Source: Thermoplasmata archaeon (lineage in GTDB: Archaea > Thermoplasmatota > Thermoplasmata > Lutacidiplasmatales > UBA184). Taken from it: DNA of 34,707 nt. The translations under genes were made by a program, and so were the position numbers. Each line of letters starts with the position of its first letter. Positions within the stretch are counted from its first letter, which is position 1. Positions 15,767-22,910 of this stretch are shown here, piece by piece. A model generated the notes under the pieces. That model worked only from the letters and a program-made list of their open reading frames with translations. It had not been told where the DNA came from and did not search any database. The stretch spans positions 1 through 34,707 of the forward strand of contig JASHSI010000050.1 in the NCBI GenBank assembly GCA_030040915.1. Direction: 5' to 3'.

Positions 15767-16836
15767 GCCGGCAGGGCCACCACGTCGGGGGCCAGCACCG
15801 ACGGCACTTCACTCGGATGGTCGGACCATCCGGGGAAGATCGGGGTGATCGCCCCGCCCTGGGCGAGGATCGCGTCCCCCTGCGGGGAGAGCAGGAGGTG
15901 GATGAACTCGGCGCCGAGAGTCGGGTTCGGCGCGTTCGACGGGATCGTGACCGCGAAGAGGACCGGCGCCGGCACGACCGAGGCGAGGCCCCCCGAGGAG
16001 GCGACGATCGTCGTGGAGAGCTTTGCGTAGTCCGCGAGCGCGGTTGAGTTGTTCGAGGCGAGGCCGACGATCGGGTTCATCGAGACGAAGCTCAGGTGGT
16101 TCACCACCGCGTACGATCGGTAGGTGATGAGCGCCGAGACGACGCCCGTGTTGAGGAGCGAGGCTGCATCCGACTCGTGCTCGGGGAGCGTCGTGGCGGA
16201 GCTCGGGACCGCGGGCTGGCCCGCCGTGCCCCCGTACAGGACCGAGTAGTAGGCGTTCGTATTGCCCCCGTCGTAGAGGAGCCCCTGGAGCTCGAGGCTG
16301 AAGATCTCGTTGTAGCCGTTCGGGTCGGTCGAGGCGTTCCAGACCGCGAACGGCGCGTTCCCGTGGGTCGTCACGTCGGTGACGAGGTCCGCGCCCCAGT
16401 TCGATTCGTTGATCCCGCTGAAGGCGGCGATCGAGGGGTTGTAGCAGAGCACCTCCGGCGAGCTCCCGAAGACGATCTCGGTGGTCGCGAACTTCGGCTC
16501 GAGGAGCTCGGGGGCCAGGCGGAAATCGGCCAGCGCGGCCACGTCGGCCTTCGCACTCAGGGAGGTGATCGCGGTGGTGATGTCGAGCGAGCCCTCGTAG
16601 GTCTGGGCCGCGGACGGGGCCGAGATCCCGCTGGTCTCGTTCACGAGGTCGCTCGCGACCTCCGGGAAGAGCCCGTTGAGGGATCCGGCGGCGAGGACGC
16701 TCAACGTCGAGTTCTCCGCGGCGGCCGGTTGCGCCGCCGGGCTCGTCTTGTACTCGTACCCTCCGACGAACCCCGCGGCCCCCGCCACCGCGGCCACCAC
16801 GATCACGAGCACGACGAGCACTGCCTTCGCCACCAT
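15742..16836 (-). CDS. wtpA: Tungstate/molybdate-binding protein, membrane-anchored (WtpA/ModA type)
   Basis: A 364-residue extracellular solute-binding protein. Residues 4-25 (KAVLVVLVIVVAAVAGAAGFVG) form a signal anchor. The mature part begins with the family pattern LSVLAAGSLNGLFPEVASDL, then QTYEGSLDITTAI and a KADVAALADFRLAPELLEP segment typical of WtpA/ModA. There are many NxS/T sequons (NST, NET, NES, NAS, NNST), consistent with exposure outside the cell. Genes for permease, ATPase and ModE-like regulator follow directly, so it is the receptor of this importer. Tungstate is favoured because WtpA is the common archaeal type, but the anion is inferred. Confidence 0.85.
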   Translation of the reverse strand: MVAKAVLVVLVIVVAAVAGAAGFVGGYEYKTSPAAQPAAAENSTLSVLAAGSLNGLFPEVASDLVNETSGISAPSAAQTYEGSLDITTAITSLSAKADVAALADFRLAPELLEPKFATTEIVFGSSPEVLCYNPSIAAFSGINESNWGADLVTDVTTHGNAPFAVWNASTDPNGYNEIFSLELQGLLYDGGNTNAYYSVLYGGTAGQPAVPSSATTLPEHESDAASLLNTGVVSALITYRSYAVVNHLSFVSMNPIVGLASNNSTALADYAKLSTTIVASSGGLASVVPAPVLFAVTIPSNAPNPTLGAEFIHLLLSPQGDAILAQGGAITPIFPGWSDHPSEVPSVLAPDVVALPAWASAFLS

Positions 16837-16866
16837 CGATGTGGGCGATTAACACATCGGTTAAAG
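16837..16866 (-). promoter_or_regulatory. wtpA promoter with an operator-like inverted repeat
   Basis: The minus-strand TATA-like TTTAA (16861-16865) lies 25-29 bases before the ATG. Between it and the start codon is a perfect inverted repeat, CGATGTG (16837-16843), nine bases, CACATCG (16853-16859). It begins directly at the start codon. A dimeric repressor bound here would block transcription start; the operon's own ModE-like protein is the obvious candidate. Confidence 0.55.
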
Positions 16867-16892
16867 GGTTGCGGCCTCCGCCGCGGGCCCGC

Positions 16893-17381
16893 CTAGAACG
16901 AGCGCCGACGCCCGGGGGGGTCGTAGCACGCGACGACCCGCCCGACGAGGCGTTCCAGGGGCACCGGCCCGAACTTCCGGCTGTCGCGGGAGCGCTCCGG
17001 GGCGTCGCCGACGACGAAGACCGATCCGGCCGGCAGGTCGACCGCCTCGACGGAGTCCGGAGGAGGCGGCGTATCCTCGTCCGGCGGGGCGGGCCCGCCG
17101 AGCCCGTGTCGGTTTAACCAGAACCGGCCCGGGCCGACCCCCGCGACGCGCTTGACGAGCCAGCGGCGCGGCGCGTCCGGGTCCACGAGGACCACGAGAT
17201 CCCCCGCTCGGGGGCCCCCCACCCGGAGGGCCGCCCGGTCGATCCAGAGGCGGTCCCCCGGGCGCAGCGTGGGCTCCATGCTTTGGTCGTGGACCTCGAC
17301 CCGTCCCCTCCGCCACCATGGCGGCGCGGGGGCGGGACCGAACGGGTCCGTCGATCCATCGGCCCCGGTGTCGCTCGGCAT
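16893..17381 (-). CDS. sodX: Ni-superoxide dismutase maturation protease, S26 family (SodX-like)
   Basis: A 162-residue soluble serine protease related to signal peptidase I, but without a membrane helix. The nucleophile is Ser34 in HDQSMEPTLRPGD and the general base is Lys77 in WLVKRV; the third conserved box is VFVVGDAPERSRDSRKFGPV. A Ser/Lys pair marks the bacterial type; archaeal signal peptidases mostly use His instead. The gene lies divergently next to Ni-SOD, whose propeptide must be cut to expose the histidine that binds nickel, and small S26 proteases beside sodN are known as its maturation enzymes. The ATG at 17381 is preferred to an upstream TTG, which adds six residues and leaves only 12 bases to sodN. 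Confidence 0.85.
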   Translation of the reverse strand: MPSDTGADGSTDPFGPAPAPPWWRRGRVEVHDQSMEPTLRPGDRLWIDRAALRVGGPRAGDLVVLVDPDAPRRWLVKRVAGVGPGRFWLNRHGLGGPAPPDEDTPPPPDSVEAVDLPAGSVFVVGDAPERSRDSRKFGPVPLERLVGRVVACYDPPGRRRSF

Positions 17382-17382
17382 C

Positions 17383-17389
17383 CTTATCC
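17383..17389 (+). promoter_or_regulatory. TATA box of sodN
   Basis: CTTATCC lies 23-29 bases before the sodN ATG and predicts a leaderless mRNA. It directly abuts the ATG of the divergent protease gene, so the two promoters must overlap. I see no convincing TATA box for the protease. Confidence 0.5.
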
Positions 17390-17411
17390 GAGGGTCCAAC
17401 CTCGCGGGCTC

Positions 17412-17945
17412 ATGTACGCCTCGACCCCGTCGACCTCGGTCGCGAACCGCTTCCTAGACGCTGTCTTCCGACCCCGCCCCGTCCACGCGCACTGCGACAT
17501 CCCGTGCGGGATCTACGACCCCCACGAGGCGCAGATTGGCGCGCTCACGGTGCTTCGGATGGACCAGCTGATCGGGGAGCTTCCGATGCCGGCGATGGAC
17601 GCGAAGCCCGAGGAGCGCGCGGCGTATGCCTCCAAGCTCGCCCGGTACACGGCCGTGAAGGAGGCCCACTCCGAGCGGGTCAAGGCGGAGGTCCGCGTCA
17701 TCTGGGGGGACTACTTCACCCCGGACCATGCGAAGAACTTCCCTCAGGTCCACGACCTCGTCTGGAAGATCCTGAAACAGGCGTCGAAGGCCCGCCAGGG
17801 GACCGCGATCGCGGACGCCCAGGAGCTCGTCAAGCTCGTCCAGGAGTTCTCCGAGCTGTTCTGGCAGAGCAAGGGCGCGAAGACCAAGCGCCAGCCGTCG
17901 CTGCAGAAGTCCGGCGGGGAGATCGTCTACCCGGTCGGCGCGTAG
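17412..17945 (+). CDS. sodN: Nickel superoxide dismutase precursor
   Basis: A 177-residue Ni-SOD precursor, which converts superoxide to oxygen and hydrogen peroxide. The nickel hook HCDIPCGIYDP is intact: His27 becomes residue 1 of the mature enzyme after cleavage behind Ala26, and Cys28 and Cys32 are Cys2 and Cys6. The 26-residue propeptide (ending FRPRPVHA) resembles the leader of Streptomyces SodN in style. The remainder is helical, as the four-helix bundle requires, with VRVIWGDYFTPDHAKNFPQVHDLVWKILK recognisable. The mature part, 151 residues, is longer than the roughly 117 of Streptomyces, mainly at the C-terminus. The maturation protease is encoded next door. Identity is firm. Confidence 0.95.
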   Translation: MYASTPSTSVANRFLDAVFRPRPVHAHCDIPCGIYDPHEAQIGALTVLRMDQLIGELPMPAMDAKPEERAAYASKLARYTAVKEAHSERVKAEVRVIWGDYFTPDHAKNFPQVHDLVWKILKQASKARQGTAIADAQELVKLVQEFSELFWQSKGAKTKRQPSLQKSGGEIVYPVGA

Positions 17946-18011
17946 GCGCGCTGGCCACTGGGCCGAGCGAACGGGGTTGGGGCGGGCCGGAGGACCGGGC
18001 GCGGCCGGGCC

Positions 18012-19538
18012 GTGACCGAGTCCCTGCCGATCGACGGCCGCTCGCTCACCCTCGATCAGTTCCTCGCTGTCGTCCGCGGGGGCTGCGCCGTCTCGGTCGC
18101 CCCGGAATCCCGGGCCGCGATGGCCGCGAGCCGCCGGGCGGTGGAGCGGGCCGTGGAGCGGGGCCGCTCGATCTACGGGGTGACGACCGGCTTCGGGGCC
18201 CTCTCCGACCACCGGATCCCTCCCGAAGCGTCGAGATCGCTGCAGCGCGACCTCGTGCGGAGCCACGCGGCCGGGGCGGGGGAACCGCTCGAGCCCGAGG
18301 TCGTCCGCGGGATGATGCTCCTGCGCGCGAACTCCCTGGCCGCCGGGCGTTCCGGGGTCCGCCCGGAGCTCGTCGATCGCCTCGTCGAGTTGCTGAACCG
18401 CCGGATCGTGCCGTGGGTGCCCCGCCAGGGCTCGGTCGGCGCCTCCGGAGACCTCGCTCCGCTCGCCCACCTCGCGCTCGCCCTGGTCGGCGAGGGTCAG
18501 CTCCTCGACCGCGACGGCCGGCCCGAGCCCGCCGGCCCGGCGCTGCGCGCCCAGGGCCTCGCGCCGATCGAGCTCGTCGAGAAGGAGGGGGTCGCGCTCG
18601 TGAACGGGACCTCGCTCATGGCGAGCTACCTCGCGCTCGCCGTCGCGGACGGACAGGCGCTGCGGGACGCGGCGCTCGTGGCGGCCGCGATGGCGTTCGA
18701 CGCCCTGACGGGCGATCCGGGCGCCCTCGACGACCGTCTGGGGGAGATCCGCAACCTCCCCGAGCAGCGCGCCATCGCGGCGCGGCTCCGCAAGCTCCTC
18801 GAAGGGAGCGGGCTCGCCCGGCCCCGCGCGGAGGGGGAGGGGCAGGACCCGTACACCCTCCGCTGCCTACCGCAGGTGCTCGCCGCGGTCGAGCTCGCCC
18901 TCGGGTTCGCCGAGCGGGTGGTCGCTTCGGAACTCAACGCCGTCTCGGACAATCCGGTGGTCTTCGAGGGGGACGAGTTCGTCAGCGGCGGGAACTTCCA
19001 TGGCCAGAACCTCGCGCTCGCGCTCGACGCCCTGGCGATCGGGATCCAGTACCTCGCTTCGTTCTCCGAGCGGAGGACCGCACGCCTCCTGAACCCGAAG
19101 CTCAACCGAGGGCTTCCGGCGTTCCTCGCTCCGGACCCGGGACGGACGAGCGGATGGATGCTCGGCCAGTACCTCGCCGCGGCCCTGGTGAACGAGAACC
19201 TCACGCTCGCGCACCCGGCGAGCACCGCGAGTCTCCCGACGTCGGCCGACCAGGAGGACTTCGTCAGCATGGGCCCGTGGGCCGGCGCGAAGCTCCGCCG
19301 GATCGTCGAGAACACCCGCACGACCCTCGCCATCGAGTGGGCGGTCGCCGGCCAGGCGCTCGAGCTGAGACGGCCGAGGAGCGGCGGCCGCGGCAGCGAG
19401 GCGGCGCTTCGGGCCCTGCGGAGCTACGTGCGCCCGTGGGCCGAGGACCGCAGCCCGGCCCCGGACATCGAGGCGGTTAGGGCCCGGCTCGAGGACGGGA
19501 TGCTGCTCGCCAAGGTCCGCTCCGAGGTCCCCTTCTAG
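18012..19538 (+). CDS. hutH: Histidine ammonia-lyase
   Basis: A 508-residue HAL, which converts histidine to urocanate and ammonia. The Ala144-Ser145-Gly146 triad in GSVGASGDLAPLAH cyclises to the MIO cofactor. Other family blocks are IYGVTTGFGALSD (catalytic Tyr), LVRSHAAGAGEPL (the Ser-His that favours histidine over Phe/Tyr), VNGTSLMASYLAL, DNPVVF, GGNFHGQNLALALD and TASLPTSADQEDFVSMG. The GTG start follows sodN by 66 bases with no visible TATA box, so it may be read from the sodN promoter. No hutU, hutI or hutG is in the window. An aromatic ammonia-lyase role is less likely. Confidence 0.93.
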   Translation: MTESLPIDGRSLTLDQFLAVVRGGCAVSVAPESRAAMAASRRAVERAVERGRSIYGVTTGFGALSDHRIPPEASRSLQRDLVRSHAAGAGEPLEPEVVRGMMLLRANSLAAGRSGVRPELVDRLVELLNRRIVPWVPRQGSVGASGDLAPLAHLALALVGEGQLLDRDGRPEPAGPALRAQGLAPIELVEKEGVALVNGTSLMASYLALAVADGQALRDAALVAAAMAFDALTGDPGALDDRLGEIRNLPEQRAIAARLRKLLEGSGLARPRAEGEGQDPYTLRCLPQVLAAVELALGFAERVVASELNAVSDNPVVFEGDEFVSGGNFHGQNLALALDALAIGIQYLASFSERRTARLLNPKLNRGLPAFLAPDPGRTSGWMLGQYLAAALVNENLTLAHPASTASLPTSADQEDFVSMGPWAGAKLRRIVENTRTTLAIEWAVAGQALELRRPRSGGRGSEAALRALRSYVRPWAEDRSPAPDIEAVRARLEDGMLLAKVRSEVPF

Positions 19539-19640
19539 CGAGGCCGCCCGGCCCCGTCGCTTTTCATCGGGCGCGCGAGCCCCGCGTCCGTGGGAACCTC
19601 CCTGCCGTGCTTTCGCACAGCGAACGCGGTTCTCGGGGAA

Positions 19641-19662
19641 CCCGATTCCTATCAGAATATCT
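19641..19662 (+). promoter_or_regulatory. Operator/TATA element of the amino-acid operon (shared with the HTH-CBS gene)
   Basis: An imperfect palindrome ATTCC-TATC-AGAAT (19645-19658) is fused to a TATA-like GAATATCT (19655-19662). The 20 bases 19641-19660 match 17 of 20 with bases 23768-23787 in front of the HTH-CBS regulator gene. Transcription would start near 19685, leaving a leader of about 20 bases before the ATG at 19706. The rest of the 167-base spacer after hutH holds two small inverted repeats (GTGC/GCAC at 19607-19618 and GGTTC/GAACC at 19628-19642) and no gene. Confidence 0.65.
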
Positions 19663-19705
19663 GTGTCAACCGGGTTCTTACCGCCGAGGCGGCTGGGTCG
19701 CCGCG

Positions 19706-20776
19706 ATGACGAGCTCGCTCCCCCTCGCGGCCCGGCCTGCCCCCACGGAATCGAACCGCTCGCCGGACGTGCCCGCCCCGCCGGCGGCCGTGGGTCCGAA
19801 CGTGCTGGGGTCCATCGGTCGGACGCCCCTCCTCGATCTGGGTCGGCTCGCGGCCCGCGCGGGCCTGCCCTCCACCACCCGCCTCCTCGGAAAGGCCGAA
19901 CAGCTGAACCCGGGAGGGAGCGTGAAGGATCGGCTCGCCCAGGCCCTGTTCGCGGAGGCCGAGGCGCGGGGGCTTCGGCCCGGAGGCACGGTGGTCGAGG
20001 CCACGAGCGGGAACACGGGGATCTCCCTCGCGATTGCCGCGGCGGTCCGCGGCTACCGCCTCGAGGTCGTCGCGAGCCGGAAGGTCTCCTCGGAGAAGAT
20101 CCGTCTCCTCGAGGTGCTCGGCGCCCACGTGACGCTCACGCCGGACGTCCCCCATGGGGACCCATCCCACTATCTTGAGGTCGCGCGCCGCCGGGCGGAG
20201 GAGATCCCCGGGGCGGTCTACCTCGACCAGTTCCGCTCCCTGGCGAACGTGAAGGTCCATGAGGAGTCGACGGGCCCGGAGCTGCTCCATCAGGCGCTCG
20301 AGCTCGGGGGCCGGCTCGACGCGTTCGTCTGCGGGGTCGGCACCGGCGGGACGCTGGTCGGGATCGCCCGGTTCCTCCGGCGCGCGAGTCCTGCGACCCG
20401 CATCGTGCTCGCCGACCCCGAGGGCTCGGTCCTCGCTCACGGCGGCGCCTTCCGGTCGTACCGGGTGGAGGGGATTGGGGACGACTCGATCCCCCCCCTG
20501 CTGACCCCGGGCCTCGTCGACGGGTCGGTCTCGGTATCGGACCGGGACAGCTTCCGGTTCGCGCTCCTCGCGGCTCGCACCGAGGGCCTCCTCGTCGGGG
20601 GCTCGAGCGGCTGCCATCTCGCGGCCGCCGCCGAGATTGCGCGCGACCTTCCCAAGGGCGCGGTGGTGGCCACGATCCTGTCGGACACCGGGCGCAACTA
20701 CCTGTCGAAGTTTCTCGACCCGGCATGGTGCGAGACCCACGGCCTCGAAGGTCTCCACGAGGAGGTCCGGGCATGA
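19706..20776 (+). CDS. PLP-dependent cysteine synthase / cystathionine beta-synthase family enzyme
   Basis: A 356-residue fold-type II PLP enzyme. The PLP lysine lies in NPGGSVKDRLA, the substrate loop is EATSGNTGISLA, and the phosphate-binding loop is CGVGTGGTLVG. The C-terminal block YRVEGIGDDSIPPLLTPGLVD and YLSKFLDPAWCETHG resembles cystathionine beta-synthases more than O-acetylserine sulfhydrylases. With the metB-like gene next to it, it could make cystathionine from serine and homocysteine, or cysteine directly. The ATG at 19706 is chosen because upstream extension would run through the promoter. It leads a four-gene operon coupled by 4-base overlaps. Confidence 0.88.
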   Translation: MTSSLPLAARPAPTESNRSPDVPAPPAAVGPNVLGSIGRTPLLDLGRLAARAGLPSTTRLLGKAEQLNPGGSVKDRLAQALFAEAEARGLRPGGTVVEATSGNTGISLAIAAAVRGYRLEVVASRKVSSEKIRLLEVLGAHVTLTPDVPHGDPSHYLEVARRRAEEIPGAVYLDQFRSLANVKVHEESTGPELLHQALELGGRLDAFVCGVGTGGTLVGIARFLRRASPATRIVLADPEGSVLAHGGAFRSYRVEGIGDDSIPPLLTPGLVDGSVSVSDRDSFRFALLAARTEGLLVGGSSGCHLAAAAEIARDLPKGAVVATILSDTGRNYLSKFLDPAWCETHGLEGLHEEVRA

Positions 20777-21981
20777 GCCGCGAACCCGCGCCGCGGTTCG
20801 GCACCGCGTGCGTCCACGCCGGCCGGGAGCTCGAGGGGCGGCCGGCCCCGCTCGTCCCGCCGCTCGTCCAGTCGACGACCTACGGCTGGCCGGACCTCGA
20901 TCACCCGCCGTCGATCAGCTACGCCCGGAGCGGGAATCCGACCGTCGAGCGGCTCGAGCGCGCGCTCGCCACCCTCGAGGGCGGGGGCGACGCGGTGTGC
21001 TTTGCGAGCGGTCTCGCCGCCTTGGACGGGCTGTTGCGCTGCCTGCCGGCCGGGGGCCGGGTCGTGGCGGGACGGCACCTCTATGGTGGGACGACCCGGC
21101 TCCTCGATCGATTCACCGGGGGCCGGCTCGTGGTCGACCTCGTCGATTCGACTGATCCCGACCAGCTCCGAACGAGTCTCGAACGGCCGGCCTCGCTCGT
21201 GCTCGTGGAGACGCCGTCGAACCCGACGCTTCGGATCACGGACCTTCGGGCCGCGGCGAAGTGGGCGCACGCTGCGGGCGGTGCGCTCGCGGTGGACAAC
21301 ACCCTCCTGACCCCACTGTTCCAGCGCCCGATCGATCTGGGCGCCGATCTCGTGGTCCACAGCACGACGAAGTACCTCGACGGGCACAACGCGACGCTCG
21401 GCGGCGCGGTGGTCGTGGGCCCGGGACGCCCGGTCGGCGGCGTCCCGCGCGACGGTCCCTGGGCCGAGCGACTTCGGTTCGTGCGCAAGGCGACCGGCAC
21501 GACGTTGGCGCCGTTCGAGGCGTGGCTCACCCTGCAGGGACTGAAGACGCTCCATCTGCGTACGCGAGCGCAGTGGGAGGCCGCCCGGCGTCTCGCCGAG
21601 GTCGCCCACGGACATCCGGCGGTCGTTGCCGTCCATTTCCCAGGTCTCTCCGACCATCCGGGCCACGAGGTGCACCGCCGGCAAGCGGTCGGGGACGGCG
21701 GGCTGGTGGCGCTCGATCTCGGGAGCTACGGCGCCGCACGAGCTTTCGTCTCCCGCCTTAGGGTGTTCACGATCGCCGAGAACCTCGGCCCGACGGAGTC
21801 CCTCGCCACGCACCCCGCCTCGATGACCCACTCCGACCTGACCGCAGAACGGCGCCGGTCCGACGGGATCGCGGACGGCCTGGTCCGATTGAGCCTGGGC
21901 GTCGAGGATCCGGAAGACCTCGAGGCCGACCTGCGGGGCGGCCTCGACGCCCTCCTCCCGGTCCCGCTGGAGGCGGCGTGA
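20773..21981 (+). CDS. Trans-sulfuration PLP enzyme (cystathionine gamma-synthase / gamma-lyase / O-acylhomoserine sulfhydrylase family)
   Basis: A 402-residue Cys/Met metabolism PLP enzyme of fold type I. Family marks are FGTACVHAGRE at the N-terminus, PPLVQSTTY, YARSGNPTVERLERALATLEGG, VFTIAENLGPTESLATHPASMTH near the end, and the PLP lysine in LVVHSTTKYLDGHNATLGG. The family makes or breaks cystathionine, or adds sulfide to activated homoserine; sequence alone does not separate these. The genes around it (a cystathionine synthase-like enzyme, homoserine dehydrogenase and an aspartokinase) fit methionine/cysteine exchange. The ATG overlaps the previous stop (ATGA). Confidence 0.9.
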   Translation: MSREPAPRFGTACVHAGRELEGRPAPLVPPLVQSTTYGWPDLDHPPSISYARSGNPTVERLERALATLEGGGDAVCFASGLAALDGLLRCLPAGGRVVAGRHLYGGTTRLLDRFTGGRLVVDLVDSTDPDQLRTSLERPASLVLVETPSNPTLRITDLRAAAKWAHAAGGALAVDNTLLTPLFQRPIDLGADLVVHSTTKYLDGHNATLGGAVVVGPGRPVGGVPRDGPWAERLRFVRKATGTTLAPFEAWLTLQGLKTLHLRTRAQWEAARRLAEVAHGHPAVVAVHFPGLSDHPGHEVHRRQAVGDGGLVALDLGSYGAARAFVSRLRVFTIAENLGPTESLATHPASMTHSDLTAERRRSDGIADGLVRLSLGVEDPEDLEADLRGGLDALLPVPLEAA

Positions 21982-22910
21982 GCGAATCGGGCGCGCCGTC
22001 GAGGTGGGCCGTCGAGCTGCATGGCCCGGGCCGGGTCGGCCGCGCGCTCCTCGAGCGCCTCGCCGAGCACGGGATCGGGAACGCCGGCGTGTGGGGGCCG
22101 GAGGGGCTCCGGGTTCCCGCCGCCTCCTCCTCGCCCCGCATCTTCGTCGACGCGACCCCCCCTCGGTACGAGGGCGAGGAGGCCGACGCCTGGCTCGGCC
22201 GCCTCGAGCGCGTCCTCGAGCGGGGGACGCCCGTTGTCACCTGCAACAAGGCGCCGCTCACCATCGGGTGGACACGGCTGCTCGCGGCCGCCCGACGCGG
22301 CGGGTCCACCATCTCCTGCTCGGCGGCCGTCGGCGGGGGGACCCCGATCCTGCTCGCGCTCTCCAGGCTCCAGCGCTCCCAGGGCCTCACCCGGGTGGAC
22401 GCCTCGCTGAACGGGACGCTCGGCTACGTGTGCGACCGCGTGGCCGAGGGCGTCACGATCGAGCATGCCGTGGCGAACGCGGTCCGGACGGGACTCTCGG
22501 AGCCCGACCCCGCGCTCGACCTCGATGGGACGGACAGCTACGCGAAGGGGGTCATCCTTCACAATCTCCTCTTCCCGGGGGAGCGGCCACTGGACCTCGA
22601 CGGGTCCCGACCCCGGCTGCGGCTCGAGGAGCGGCGCATCCGCGAGGTGGCCACGGAAGGGAGACCCGCCCGGGCCATCACGTCGGTGACCCCGCGTAGG
22701 GTCGAGGTCGCCCTCGGGGCATTCCCCGCGGGGGCCGGTTGGGCCCTGGGTCCGGCCCCGGTGGCGGTCCGCGCCAAGCTCCGGGACGGGTCCGAGGCGG
22801 CGCTCGTGGGGCCCGGCGCTGGCCCCGAGCTAACGGCGGGGGCGCTCCTCGGGGACATCCTCGAACTCGGGGATCCGGTCGAACGGGCGGCCGGGGGGAT
22901 CCGACCGTGA
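21978..22910 (+). CDS. hom: Homoserine dehydrogenase without an ACT domain
   Basis: A 310-residue homoserine dehydrogenase, which reduces aspartate semialdehyde to homoserine. The dinucleotide fold begins ELHGPGRVGRALLERLAEHG. Further blocks are VVTCNKAPLT, CSAAVGGGTPILLAL, SLNGTLGYVCDRV and SEPDPALDLDGTDSYAKGVIL, with the catalytic Asp and Lys in the last. The C-terminal ACT domain that senses threonine in many homologues is absent. GTG start overlaps the previous stop by GTGA. Its product feeds the metB-like enzyme after activation, for which no gene is seen here. Confidence 0.92.
   Translation: MSESGAPSRWAVELHGPGRVGRALLERLAEHGIGNAGVWGPEGLRVPAASSSPRIFVDATPPRYEGEEADAWLGRLERVLERGTPVVTCNKAPLTIGWTRLLAAARRGGSTISCSAAVGGGTPILLALSRLQRSQGLTRVDASLNGTLGYVCDRVAEGVTIEHAVANAVRTGLSEPDPALDLDGTDSYAKGVILHNLLFPGERPLDLDGSRPRLRLEERRIREVATEGRPARAITSVTPRRVEVALGAFPAGAGWALGPAPVAVRAKLRDGSEAALVGPGAGPELTAGALLGDILELGDPVERAAGGIRP

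Noticed and set aside
19607-19705. Upstream extension of the cysteine/cystathionine synthase gene from GTG 19607
   Set aside because: It would place the palindrome and TATA box inside the gene and add residues with no counterpart in the family.
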